From Porticoccaceae bacterium (GTDB lineage: Bacteria > Pseudomonadota > Gammaproteobacteria > Pseudomonadales > Porticoccaceae), in NCBI GenBank assembly GCA_024644585.1, contig JAHEHM010000013.1, positions 1-32,335 of the forward strand: DNA of 32,335 nt, in the 5' to 3' direction. Below are positions 24,811-32,335 of the stretch, piece after piece (the first letter of the stretch is position 1; every line of letters begins with the position of its first letter). The notes beneath the pieces are model-generated. The model had not been told where the DNA came from, did no database searches, and saw only the letters and a list, made by a program, of their open reading frames with translations. The position numbers were made by a program, and so were the translations under genes.

Positions 24811-26598
24811 TTAATACACCTGAATCCTCACGTAGTCCGCATATTTATCTATGATTGATTTGGCAGCCTTATGAGAAAAATTACCACTTAGATTCAGTGT
24901 CTCAACTTTCTTATCGCATCCTGCCTGGATAGCATCTACCAATATTTTTGCCCCGCTAATACTGATTTCATTAAACCCAAAATCTATAGTGCTTGGGCAC
25001 AGATACCCTTTATTTTTAATACCATTAGCTAAAGCTTCAACATTATGATCAGTTAAGCCTTTGCTTGAAATCTCCAATTCATGCAACTTTTTGGCCTCTG
25101 CGCTCGCGGCTAAAGATTCAAGAAAGACACTCATATGAGATTCAACTTGAGGCTCGATATTATCCTCTCTTATCAAACTTCCAGACCATGTTAGAGATGT
25201 TAATTTTATGTTGCTTTTCATCGGGCTATTGCCGCCTTTATCACTATATATTTCAGTTAGTGCATTAAGCAGTTCAGCTGTCCCCACCTCATGAAGAGCG
25301 CCAAAATATAGCTTTTCAAGATTATTTTTTGTCCCAATCAAATACTCAACAAAAAGGGCTGCATCGCCTTCAGCAATACCCTCTAATTGTAACTCTTTTA
25401 GCGCTAGTGCTTTATCCATTCTTAGATGCGTTAATTCACTAAGCGCACTAATCAGCCTACCAGACGGCCATTCAGATGTTGTCTCCTGATGAATTTTGTA
25501 TTGAAAAGTTAATTCTTTTAGTCCCCTCATAAGCAGTCCGTCTAAGGTTTCCAAGCTTTCTTTTGACAAAAAACCAATCTGATGATTCATAATATCACCG
25601 GAACCATTTAATCTCAGGACGTCAAGTTGAGGGTACTTATTTAAATAATTTAATGCGTGCAGATTTAGTGAAGAATAAAAATTTATAAAAAAATCGTCAT
25701 ACGAATAAAAATTCTTCAAGAACTCATCCATGTTAATCAAGCCAGATAAACTCAACCTTTCAAATTTTCTTTTTTCAGGGTCCGCTCTACTCGATATTAT
25801 CTTTTTAGCTAATTTACCCGAAAAAAATGGGCTATAAAGCAACTGACTTAGCCGATCGGGTAGATTTGAAATTGGGTTGGGATATTCAACACCCTTTATG
25901 TTTAAATCTAAACTAGTTAAGGCGTTACTGTTGTATAAGTTGTTTTGAAATTGGCTCAAAGAATCATAATAAAATGTTTCTTCAAAACCTTTGGCCAAAT
26001 TTACTGAAAGTGAATCAATGTTTAAATATTTTAGCATCAAGGTGATGGCATCAAGCTGCTCGGGGCTTTTAACACCGTAATACCCTGTATCAATAGACCA
26101 ATATTCATTCGACTTACTAAAAGAGCTGTCTTTTTTGATTGCTGGAAGAGTAAATTGAATTTCTTCGTACATCGCTATTTGGCGCTTATGATCATTTATA
26201 TCTGTTTCATAGTCCAAATTACCACCAACTTCGGCCTGTTCTTCATCTGCATCTTCCAAATCATTCTCATAAAAAAACAGGCTGGCTAACCATTCCCAAA
26301 ACAGATCCATTGGGGATGGTTCCGCCTGTACAATCAGACTTCTGTGTGTGTTTTCTAAAGTGCTGAGTTCAGACTCAGCATCCGCAAGCTTGCCTTCTAT
26401 GTAATTTTGCTTATCAAACGTAGCTCCGTCAGCTTCAACGTGATGCAAAAGATCAAGTAAAAATGAATCATAGAGCTCTTTACAGCTTTCTGTTGCTGGG
26501 CTTAATGCACATATTTGACTGGTGGGCATTGTCGAGCTTGACCAAGTATTTATTGAAAGAAATACGGTTGCCGCTAATAAATATTTAAAATTTTTCAT
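24811..26598 (-). CDS. Secreted leucine-rich-repeat protein, function unknown
   Basis: I do not recognise a named family. The 595-residue product has a signal peptide (LLAATVFLSINTW, about 6-24), so it is exported. Residues about 60-150 are charged and helix-prone, with an odd hydrophobic patch (MDLFWEWLASLFFYEN, 97-112) followed by an acidic stretch. From about 228 to 590 I count ten leucine-rich-repeat-like strands, for example LTSLDLNIKG, FERLSLSGL, LDVLRLNGSG, LKELQLEG and VETLNLSGN; the last two repeats have the roughly 28-residue spacing of ribonuclease-inhibitor-type repeats. Four cysteines (30, 39, 534, 561) may form two caps. AGGAGA precedes the ATG by seven bases. The gene is visibly AT-richer than its neighbours and stands between dprA and purE, genes that are not normally separated this way, suggesting acquisition. 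Ligand binding is the only role I would infer. Confidence 0.72.
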   Translation of the reverse strand: MKNFKYLLAATVFLSINTWSSSTMPTSQICALSPATESCKELYDSFLLDLLHHVEADGATFDKQNYIEGKLADAESELSTLENTHRSLIVQAEPSPMDLFWEWLASLFFYENDLEDADEEQAEVGGNLDYETDINDHKRQIAMYEEIQFTLPAIKKDSSFSKSNEYWSIDTGYYGVKSPEQLDAITLMLKYLNIDSLSVNLAKGFEETFYYDSLSQFQNNLYNSNALTSLDLNIKGVEYPNPISNLPDRLSQLLYSPFFSGKLAKKIISSRADPEKRKFERLSLSGLINMDEFLKNFYSYDDFFINFYSSLNLHALNYLNKYPQLDVLRLNGSGDIMNHQIGFLSKESLETLDGLLMRGLKELTFQYKIHQETTSEWPSGRLISALSELTHLRMDKALALKELQLEGIAEGDAALFVEYLIGTKNNLEKLYFGALHEVGTAELLNALTEIYSDKGGNSPMKSNIKLTSLTWSGSLIREDNIEPQVESHMSVFLESLAASAEAKKLHELEISSKGLTDHNVEALANGIKNKGYLCPSTIDFGFNEISISGAKILVDAIQAGCDKKVETLNLSGNFSHKAAKSIIDKYADYVRIQVY

Positions 26599-26700
26599 TT
26601 TGATTCTCCTAAACTTAAAAAATAAACCTCCCGCTCTAAATCCATACTAGAGAATACCGAGAAAGCACAAATGCGCTTCTACAAAAATAAGGCTAGCTCA

Positions 26701-26715
26701 AAGAATGATTCTTTT
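26701..26715. repeat. Perfect palindrome upstream of the leucine-rich-repeat gene
   Basis: The sequence aaagaatgattcttt is a perfect dyad around one base, about 100 bases before the leucine-rich-repeat gene in the 200-base gap after dprA. It could be an operator. A T-run follows on the plus strand, but no plus-strand gene ends here, so I do not call it a terminator. Confidence 0.4.
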
Positions 26716-26798
26716 TTAAATTGAATTTGTAAATGTCGAGCAAAGTTGGTCATTGTATCCAGCCCTTCAATGCTTCATCTAAAATCTCTGAACAAACA

Positions 26799-27935
26799 TT
26801 AAGCCAGCCGACTAAAATATCCCTGCTCACTGACAATCACCCCCTTCAATTCGAGGGCAATCAATAACTGCAATAACTTTTCCATCGGCCATGTGGTATC
26901 AAGCTCATCAATTAGCATCGGCTCATAGCCCAGTATATCTAGCAACAGGGACTCTTCATGACTCAGTTTTTCGGCAGGCGGTATTTCCGCGGGCTTTTGC
27001 ATTAGATGCTGATATTTTTCACCGTAAGTTGCCAATGGGCCGGCAATTTCTTCCACCAATTCGGCGGTGGTTTCTACTAGACAGGCACCCTGTTTTATCA
27101 GCTGATGACAGCCTTTACTCTGCGGGCTATTAATTGATCCTGGGATAGCAAATACTTCGCGGTTTTGCTCAAGGGCATATTTGGCAGTAATCAGTGAGCC
27201 ACTTTTAAGTGCCGCTTCAACCACTAATACGCCCAAACTAAGGCCGCTAATAATGCGATTACGCTGAGGAAAGTGTGCGGGCAGTGGCGGTGTGCCGGGG
27301 GCAAATTCGGTTACCAGCGCGCCGCCTTTTTCAATAATCTGCTCAGCTAGCGAAGCATTTCGGCGGGGGTATATGCAATCTATGCCCGTGGCAATCACCC
27401 CGATGCTAATACCTTTATTGGCCTCCAGTGCCCCGCGGTGGGCGCAGCTGTCTATGCCTATGGCCATGCCGCTAGTAATAGTAAATCCACTGGCGGCAAG
27501 ATTTTTGGCCCATGATGTAGCGATTACTTCTGCCCCTTTAGTCATGCGACGACTGCCCACTATGGCTAACTGTGGCAGATGCAAACAGTTAGGGTTGCCA
27601 CGTATATAGAGTAATGGCGGGGGCTTGGCTATCTGTTGTAGTTGCGGCGGGTAATCCTCGCTGGTCATGGGGATTATTTTTGCCTGATATTGATCGAGGG
27701 TTTGATTTATTTTCGCGACTTCTTTCTGCCACTGGCCTTTATGATATGCCTGACGTATTAATTGTAACTGCTGATCAAGTGCTGGGTTATCAACTGAGTT
27801 GCGGCTTTCAAATAACTGGCGAAAGCTACCCATCTGGTCAATAAGCGCTAACTGTAATTTTGGCGTGCAAGGTTTTAATGTTTGGGCAATCAGCGCCCAC
27901 TGGGCTTCATCTTGTCTATTGAGTATTGCGTTCAT
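26799..27935 (-). CDS. dprA: DNA-processing protein DprA (Smf)
   Basis: DprA binds incoming single-stranded DNA and loads RecA during natural transformation, and is widely conserved. From the ATG at 27933-27935 (AAGGA eight bases upstream) it has 378 residues; an open frame to 28004 would run through the def promoter region and is rejected. The N-terminal helical domain is followed by the Rossmann core: YIRGNPNCLHLPQLAIVGSRR, SGMAIGIDSCAHRGAL, ATGIDCIYPRRN, FPQRNRIISGLSLGVLVVEA and SGSLITAKYALEQNREVFAIPG. A C-terminal winged-helix segment is present. It diverges from def; the LysM-domain gene often found in between is absent. Presence of dprA alone does not show competence. Confidence 0.95.
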   Translation of the reverse strand: MNAILNRQDEAQWALIAQTLKPCTPKLQLALIDQMGSFRQLFESRNSVDNPALDQQLQLIRQAYHKGQWQKEVAKINQTLDQYQAKIIPMTSEDYPPQLQQIAKPPPLLYIRGNPNCLHLPQLAIVGSRRMTKGAEVIATSWAKNLAASGFTITSGMAIGIDSCAHRGALEANKGISIGVIATGIDCIYPRRNASLAEQIIEKGGALVTEFAPGTPPLPAHFPQRNRIISGLSLGVLVVEAALKSGSLITAKYALEQNREVFAIPGSINSPQSKGCHQLIKQGACLVETTAELVEEIAGPLATYGEKYQHLMQKPAEIPPAEKLSHEESLLLDILGYEPMLIDELDTTWPMEKLLQLLIALELKGVIVSEQGYFSRLA

Positions 27936-28009
27936 GCGGTGCGTCCTTTCGAGCAAGGGTGTATAATCTTCTAAAACAAACTTACATTTGATTGTAGACA
28001 GCAATAGCT

Positions 28010-28507
28010 ATGGCGATACTAAAAATTCTCGAATACCCAAATCCACGATTACGCATCGTGGCTGATCCGGTCACTGACGTGAACGACGAGATACGTACTC
28101 TGATTGATAATATGTTTGAGACCATGATAGATGCCGATGGTATTGGCTTAGCCGCTACGCAGGTAGATGTGCATCAACAGGTCATCGTGATGGACCTTTC
28201 AGATAAACGCGACGAGCCACGAGTGTTTATTAACCCACAGGTTGAGGTGCTTGAGCCCGATACAGTGCCTTTTGATGAGGGCTGTTTGTCTGTGCCCGGC
28301 TTTAATGAAACCGTTGATCGCCCCAAACATGTGATGATTCGCGCGATTGATGGCGATGGTAATGCTTTTGAAGAAGAGGCCCATGGCTTGCTAGCGGTGT
28401 GTATTCAGCATGAGATGGATCATTTAAAAGGCAAATTATTTGTCGATTACCTGTCTTCGCTTAAAAGAGACCGTATCCGTAAAAAACTTAAAAAACAGCG
28501 TGCATAG
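28010..28507 (+). CDS. def: Peptide deformylase
   Basis: Peptide deformylase removes the formyl group from the N-terminal Met of new proteins. The 165-residue protein has all three metal-site motifs: GIGLAATQ (44-51), EGCLSVPG with ligand Cys92, and QHEMDHLKG with His134, Glu135 and His138. It heads the def-fmt-rsmB-trkA-trkH run, an order conserved across gammaproteobacteria. A TATAAT sequence at 27962-27967 could be its -10, though no matching -35 is seen. The ribosome binding site is weak. Confidence 0.97.
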   Translation: MAILKILEYPNPRLRIVADPVTDVNDEIRTLIDNMFETMIDADGIGLAATQVDVHQQVIVMDLSDKRDEPRVFINPQVEVLEPDTVPFDEGCLSVPGFNETVDRPKHVMIRAIDGDGNAFEEEAHGLLAVCIQHEMDHLKGKLFVDYLSSLKRDRIRKKLKKQRA

Positions 28508-28519
28508 GAATTATTTAGC

Positions 28520-29461
28520 GTGAAGATTATCTTCGCTGGCACCCCAGATTTTGCCGCCGCTCATTTACAGGCGCTAATAGACAGCGATCAACACCAGATT
28601 GTTGCCGTCTACACTCAGCCCGACCGTCCTGCTGGGCGGGGTAAAAAGCTTACTGCCAGTGCGGTTAAGCAACTGGCTTGCGACCATAATTTAACTGTCC
28701 TTCAGCCGCCATCGCTTAAAGATTCTGATGCTCAACAACAGCTTGCCAGCTTTGAAGCCGACATAATGATTGTGGTTGCCTATGGGCTGATTTTGCCACA
28801 GGCGGTGTTGGATACCCCAAGACTCGGCTGTGTTAATGTGCATGGCTCGTTACTGCCCAAATGGCGTGGAGCGGCACCTATTCAGCGGGCGATTGAGGCG
28901 GGGGATGAAGAAACCGGTATCTGTATCATGCAGATGGATGCCGGACTTGATACTGGGCCAGTAATCTCGGTTGCACGCTGTGCTATTGAAGCCTCAGATA
29001 CTAGCGGTTCTATTTACCAAAAACTCTCTGACCTAGGTGCGCCAACCCTATTGGCCGCACTAGACAAAATGGGTTCTGGGGTGGCAGTAGCAGAACAGCA
29101 AGACGATAGCCAAAGTACCTATGCTCGCAAGATTGATAAATCTGAGGCCTTAATTGATTGGGCTACATCTGCCGAAGAAATAAGCCGGCGCGTGCGTGCC
29201 TTTAATCCTTTCCCTGCAACCTTTAGCCATATTGCTGGTGACCGAGTCAAAATTTGGGGCGCGAGCGCCACTGACACCGACTCAGCTTTACCCGCCGGTA
29301 CTATTGTCGATGCCAGCGTGCACGGCATCTTAGTTCAAACCGGCAGTGGACAACTGCTCATTAATGAAATTCAATTAGCTGGAAAGTCAAAAATGTCTGT
29401 TTCAGAGCTACTAAAATCTAAGGCCGAGCTATTTGCTGCAGGCCAGAGTTTTGACTTATAA
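28520..29461 (+). CDS. fmt: Methionyl-tRNA formyltransferase
   Basis: Fmt formylates initiator Met-tRNA using 10-formyl-tetrahydrofolate. The 313-residue protein has the catalytic residues Asn106, His108 and Asp144 (VNVHGSLLPKWRGAAPIQRA and DAGLDTGPVIS) and the C-terminal tRNA-binding OB-like domain (RRVRAFNPFPATF to AGKSKMSVSELL). The start is GTG at 28520 with AGGAA ten bases upstream. It lies 12 bases after def, and its stop directly abuts the rsmB ATG. Confidence 0.97.
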   Translation: MKIIFAGTPDFAAAHLQALIDSDQHQIVAVYTQPDRPAGRGKKLTASAVKQLACDHNLTVLQPPSLKDSDAQQQLASFEADIMIVVAYGLILPQAVLDTPRLGCVNVHGSLLPKWRGAAPIQRAIEAGDEETGICIMQMDAGLDTGPVISVARCAIEASDTSGSIYQKLSDLGAPTLLAALDKMGSGVAVAEQQDDSQSTYARKIDKSEALIDWATSAEEISRRVRAFNPFPATFSHIAGDRVKIWGASATDTDSALPAGTIVDASVHGILVQTGSGQLLINEIQLAGKSKMSVSELLKSKAELFAAGQSFDL

Positions 29462-30760
29462 ATGGCTAATGTACGAGTAGTGGCCGCTGAAGCCATAGGT
29501 CAGGTTTTGCGCGGTCGTTCACTGTCTGCGGTACTGCCAAAATACAGTCAAAAAGTCGCTGATAATGATCAGGCTCTTTTTAAGGAGCTATGTTTTGGCA
29601 CATTGCGCTGGTATCCGCAGCTGCAGGCGATTGTTAACCACTTGATGTCAAAACCCATCAAGGATAAAGAGCGAGAAATTCAAGCCTTATTGGCCTGTGG
29701 CATTTATCAGTTAATGCATATGCGTGTTGCAGATCATGCAGCGATTAATGAAACCGTTGCGGCGACTGTAAAGCTCAAGCGACTTTGGGCGAAGGGCTTG
29801 GTAAATGCCGTATTAAGGAATTTCCAGCGCCAACAGGAACAAATAGTCGAGAAACTATCGAAAAATTCTGACTATGCAACCGCTCACCCCCAGTGGATAG
29901 TAGATCGACTTTATAAAGCTTGGCCTGAACAGGCTCAAGAGATACTGGCGGCCAACAACCTGCAGGCACCCATGTGTTTGCGGGTGAATACCCGCCGTTG
30001 CTCTCGCGATGACTATCTCGCCATGCTAGCTGATGCGAACGTTAGTGCCGAGCCAACCCCTTACAGCGACTGCGGAATATTGCTGGATAGCCCAAAAGAT
30101 GTCACTGAATTACCCGGCTTTGCCGATGGCTTGGTGAGCGTGCAAGATGAATCTGCTCAGCTGGCGGCCTCACTATTAGATGTTCAGCCGGGACATCTGG
30201 TACTGGATGCCTGTTGCGCCCCGGGGGGTAAAACCTGTCATATTCTTGAGTCTGAGCCTAAATTAGAATCACTGACGGCAATTGATCTCGAAGCATCGCG
30301 CCTAGAGCGATGTAAAGACAATCTTCAGCGCTTAAATTTACAGGCCAATCTAATTGCCGCTGATGTGGGCGCTATAGAACAGTGGTGGGATAACAATCAC
30401 TTTGACCGTATTTTACTGGATGCGCCATGCTCGGCTTCAGGGGTTATTCGCCGCCATCCAGATATCAAATTACTGCGCAAAAACAGCGATATTGAAAACT
30501 TATCGAAAATTCAGACAGAATTGCTCGAAAAGGTGTGGAAAACTTTGCGTAAAGGGAGCATGCTTATATATGCAACCTGTTCAGTGCTACCGCAGGAGAA
30601 CGACCAAGTGGTAGCCAAGTTTTTGGCAACAAATAATGATGCCTCTTTGTTAACCATTGAGGCAGATTGGGGAAAGGCCACTGATTACGGCAGGCAGATA
30701 TTCCCCTCGGCAAAAGGCGGCGATGGTTTTTACTATTCGCGCTTACAAAAAAATAGCTAA
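29462..30760 (+). CDS. rsmB: 16S rRNA cytosine-967 C5-methyltransferase
   Basis: RsmB (Sun/Fmu) methylates C967 of 16S rRNA with S-adenosylmethionine. The 432-residue protein has an N-terminal NusB-like RNA-binding domain (about 1-135) and a Rossmann methyltransferase domain with the SAM motif LDACCAPGGKT (about 249-258). The two catalytic cysteines are Cys323 (DAPCSASGVIRRHPD) and Cys373 (IYATCSVLPQEND). The ATG follows the fmt stop with no gap, so translation is likely coupled. trkA begins 15 bases downstream. Confidence 0.97.
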   Translation: MANVRVVAAEAIGQVLRGRSLSAVLPKYSQKVADNDQALFKELCFGTLRWYPQLQAIVNHLMSKPIKDKEREIQALLACGIYQLMHMRVADHAAINETVAATVKLKRLWAKGLVNAVLRNFQRQQEQIVEKLSKNSDYATAHPQWIVDRLYKAWPEQAQEILAANNLQAPMCLRVNTRRCSRDDYLAMLADANVSAEPTPYSDCGILLDSPKDVTELPGFADGLVSVQDESAQLAASLLDVQPGHLVLDACCAPGGKTCHILESEPKLESLTAIDLEASRLERCKDNLQRLNLQANLIAADVGAIEQWWDNNHFDRILLDAPCSASGVIRRHPDIKLLRKNSDIENLSKIQTELLEKVWKTLRKGSMLIYATCSVLPQENDQVVAKFLATNNDASLLTIEADWGKATDYGRQIFPSAKGGDGFYYSRLQKNS

Positions 30761-30775
30761 AAGTGCAGAGCAATC

Positions 30776-32158
30776 ATGAAAATAGTGATAGTAGGAGCGG
30801 GGCAGGTCGGCGCTACGCTGGCTGAAAATTTAGCACGAGAAAATAACGATATCACTATCGTGGATATCGATGGGAATGTCTTAAGGACGCTACAGGATAG
30901 GCTCGATGTGCGCACCGTTGTGGGCACAGGCTGTTACCCCGATGTTTTAGTCAGTGCCGGCATTGAAGATGCGGATATGATTGTTGCTGTAACCCGCAGC
31001 GACGAAATTAATATTGTTGCCTGCCAAGTCGCCTATTCTTTATTTCATACGCCTACCAAAATTGCCCGTGTACGCTCTCGCAATTACAGTAATCCCGAAT
31101 TTAAAAATAAATTGTTTAACGATAAGCATATGCCCGTGGATGTAATGATTACCCCTGAGCAGGTGGTCACCAATTACATCCATAAGCTTATTGAACAGCC
31201 CGGTGCCCTTCAGGTTCTAGATTTTGCCGATGGCGTAATTCAGCTAGTTGGCTTGCGTGCGGTTGAAGATGGCCCACTAGTTGGCCAGAGGTTGCGCGCA
31301 TTAAAAGAACATATGCCCGATATCGATGCCCGTGTGGCGGCTATTTATCGCAAAGATGGCGCTATATTTCCAACCGGTGACACCATTATTGAAGATGGTG
31401 ACGAAGTCTTCTTTATCGCAGCGAAAAAGAATATTCGCAAAGTCATGAGCGAACTGCGTCGTCTCGAAAAGCCCTATCGCCAGCTAGTGATTGCCGGCGG
31501 GGGTAATATTGGCTTTAGGCTCAGCAAGGCACTAGAAGACCAATACAACATCAAAATTATAGAGTTCTCAGATAGACAGGCAGAATTGCTGTCTGAACAG
31601 CTCGATAAAACCGTGGTTCTTAGAGGTTCGGCAACCGATCAAGAGTTATTGCTTGATGAGAATATTGATAAAACCGATGTGTTTATCGCTGTCACCAATG
31701 ACGACGAAACCAATATTATGGCCTCCCTATTAGCCAAGCGCTTGGGTGCCAGAAAAGTCATGACACTGATTAGCAACCCTGTGTATGCCGATCTTATGCA
31801 AGGCGGCGATATTGATATCGCAATTTCTCCGCAACAGGCGACCATTAGCTCGTTACTGGCTCATGTGCGTAAGGGCGATACCGAAAGCGTGCATTCATTG
31901 CGGCGCGGCGCCGCAGAGGCACTGGAATTTATTGTTCATGGCGATGAAAACAGCTCTAAAGTTGTAGGCCGCGCTATTGAGGATATTAAATCGCCCCCTG
32001 GAACTACCTTAGCGGCCCTAGTGCGCGACGGGGAAGTGATTATTGCCCATCATGACACCGTGATTAAAAGCGGCGACCATGTGATCGTGTTTGTGGTGGA
32101 TAAAGATAAAACCAAGGCTGTCGAGAAGCTATTCTCGGTTGGCTTTAGCTTCTTCTAG
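30776..32158 (+). CDS. trkA: Trk potassium uptake regulatory protein TrkA
   Basis: TrkA is the cytoplasmic, nucleotide-binding subunit that gates the TrkH potassium transporter. The 460-residue protein is the full double form: two Rossmann RCK-N domains (MKIVIVGAGQVGATLAENLA near residue 1, and LVIAGGGNIGFRLSKAL near 234), each followed by an RCK-C domain (VIQLVGLRAVEDGPLVG; a second near SSKVVGRAIEDIKSPPGTTL). Both glycine-rich nucleotide sites look intact. It is followed after 13 bases by trkH, so sensor and channel are made together. Confidence 0.97.
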   Translation: MKIVIVGAGQVGATLAENLARENNDITIVDIDGNVLRTLQDRLDVRTVVGTGCYPDVLVSAGIEDADMIVAVTRSDEINIVACQVAYSLFHTPTKIARVRSRNYSNPEFKNKLFNDKHMPVDVMITPEQVVTNYIHKLIEQPGALQVLDFADGVIQLVGLRAVEDGPLVGQRLRALKEHMPDIDARVAAIYRKDGAIFPTGDTIIEDGDEVFFIAAKKNIRKVMSELRRLEKPYRQLVIAGGGNIGFRLSKALEDQYNIKIIEFSDRQAELLSEQLDKTVVLRGSATDQELLLDENIDKTDVFIAVTNDDETNIMASLLAKRLGARKVMTLISNPVYADLMQGGDIDIAISPQQATISSLLAHVRKGDTESVHSLRRGAAEALEFIVHGDENSSKVVGRAIEDIKSPPGTTLAALVRDGEVIIAHHDTVIKSGDHVIVFVVDKDKTKAVEKLFSVGFSFF

Positions 32159-32171
32159 GGAACAACCAAAG

Positions 32172-32335
32172 ATGCATTTTGCAATTATTGCTCGAGTATT
32201 AGGCATGCTGCTGGTTATCTTCAGCCTGACTATGCTGACGCCTGTTTTAGTTGCGTTTATCTATGGTGAAAATACTAGCCCTACCTTTGTGTTAGCTTTT
32301 GCCATTACTCTGATTATTGGCATGATCTTTTGGCT
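32172..32335 (+). CDS. trkH: Trk potassium transporter TrkH, N-terminal part only
   Basis: TrkH forms the potassium-conducting membrane subunit regulated by TrkA. Only about 54 codons are in the window, from the ATG at 32172 (AGGGAA upstream, spanning the trkA stop) to the edge. The start reads MHFAIIARVLGMLLVIFSLT, then TMLTPVLVAFIYGE and a second hydrophobic helix, as in the first two membrane segments of TrkH/TrkG. The identification rests on this fragment plus its position after trkA. Confidence 0.88.
   Translation, partial: MHFAIIARVLGMLLVIFSLTMLTPVLVAFIYGENTSPTFVLAFAITLIIGMIFW

Noticed and set aside
27962-27967. TATAAT as a firm def promoter
   Set aside because: The hexamer is perfect, but I find no -35 at 16-18 bases and no properly placed TG extension, so it is only mentioned with def.

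Overview
The window reads as chromosomal backbone of a Gram-negative, aerobic gammaproteobacterium. Its gene blocks (polA/znu/zur, heptose and Kdo genes, a coxBA-ctaG-coxC cluster with a caa3-like subunit II, and aroE-hemF-tsaC / dprA / def-fmt-rsmB-trkA) follow the order seen in Pseudomonas-like gammaproteobacteria. The moderate GC content and gene set would suit a marine member of the Cellvibrionales/SAR92 (OMG) type. That placement is inference from gene order, not from a marker tree. I see no tRNA, rRNA, CRISPR array, transposase, integrase or phage gene, and no gene-free stretch longer than about 270 bases.

Layout. 1-2434: polA, lacking its C-terminal end at the window edge. 2477-5594: zinc uptake, with znuA divergent from zur-znuC-znuB and two Zur-type palindromes between them, one lying on the znuA start codon. 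5619-12979: lipopolysaccharide inner-core and surface genes: gmhB, a family-9 heptosyltransferase, the Kdo kinase kdkA, hldE, gmhA, a Wzi-like outer-membrane protein and the Kdo transferase waaA. 12983-20653: the cytochrome c oxidase cluster (SCO1, cyoE, a SCO-like CxxxC protein, SURF1, a DUF2909 twin-TM protein, coxC, ctaG, coxA, coxB). The heme A synthase gene (COX15/ctaA) usually found next to cyoE is absent. 20920-24635: yheV, a gamma-carbonic anhydrase, and an aroE-hemF-tsaC-purE run on the minus strand. 24811-26598: an AT-rich gene for a secreted leucine-rich-repeat protein, the one clearly accessory gene. 26799-32335: dprA, divergent from def-fmt-rsmB-trkA-trkH (trkH cut by the window end).

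How the parts work together. Zur represses its own operon and ZnuABC imports zinc. GmhA, HldE and GmhB make ADP-heptose, which the heptosyltransferase adds to the Kdo-lipid A made by WaaA and phosphorylated by KdkA. CyoE makes heme O, while SCO1, CtaG and SURF1 metallate and assemble the oxidase, with HemF supplying heme by an oxygen-dependent step. Def and Fmt act on the initiator Met, and TrkA/TrkH import potassium.

I did not find a convincing new multi-gene system. The best leads are the secreted leucine-rich-repeat gene inserted in a conserved block, the SCO-like protein that keeps CxxxC but lacks the copper-binding His, the missing COX15, the Zur operator built into the znuA coding start, and a GmhB lacking its usual structural zinc ligands.
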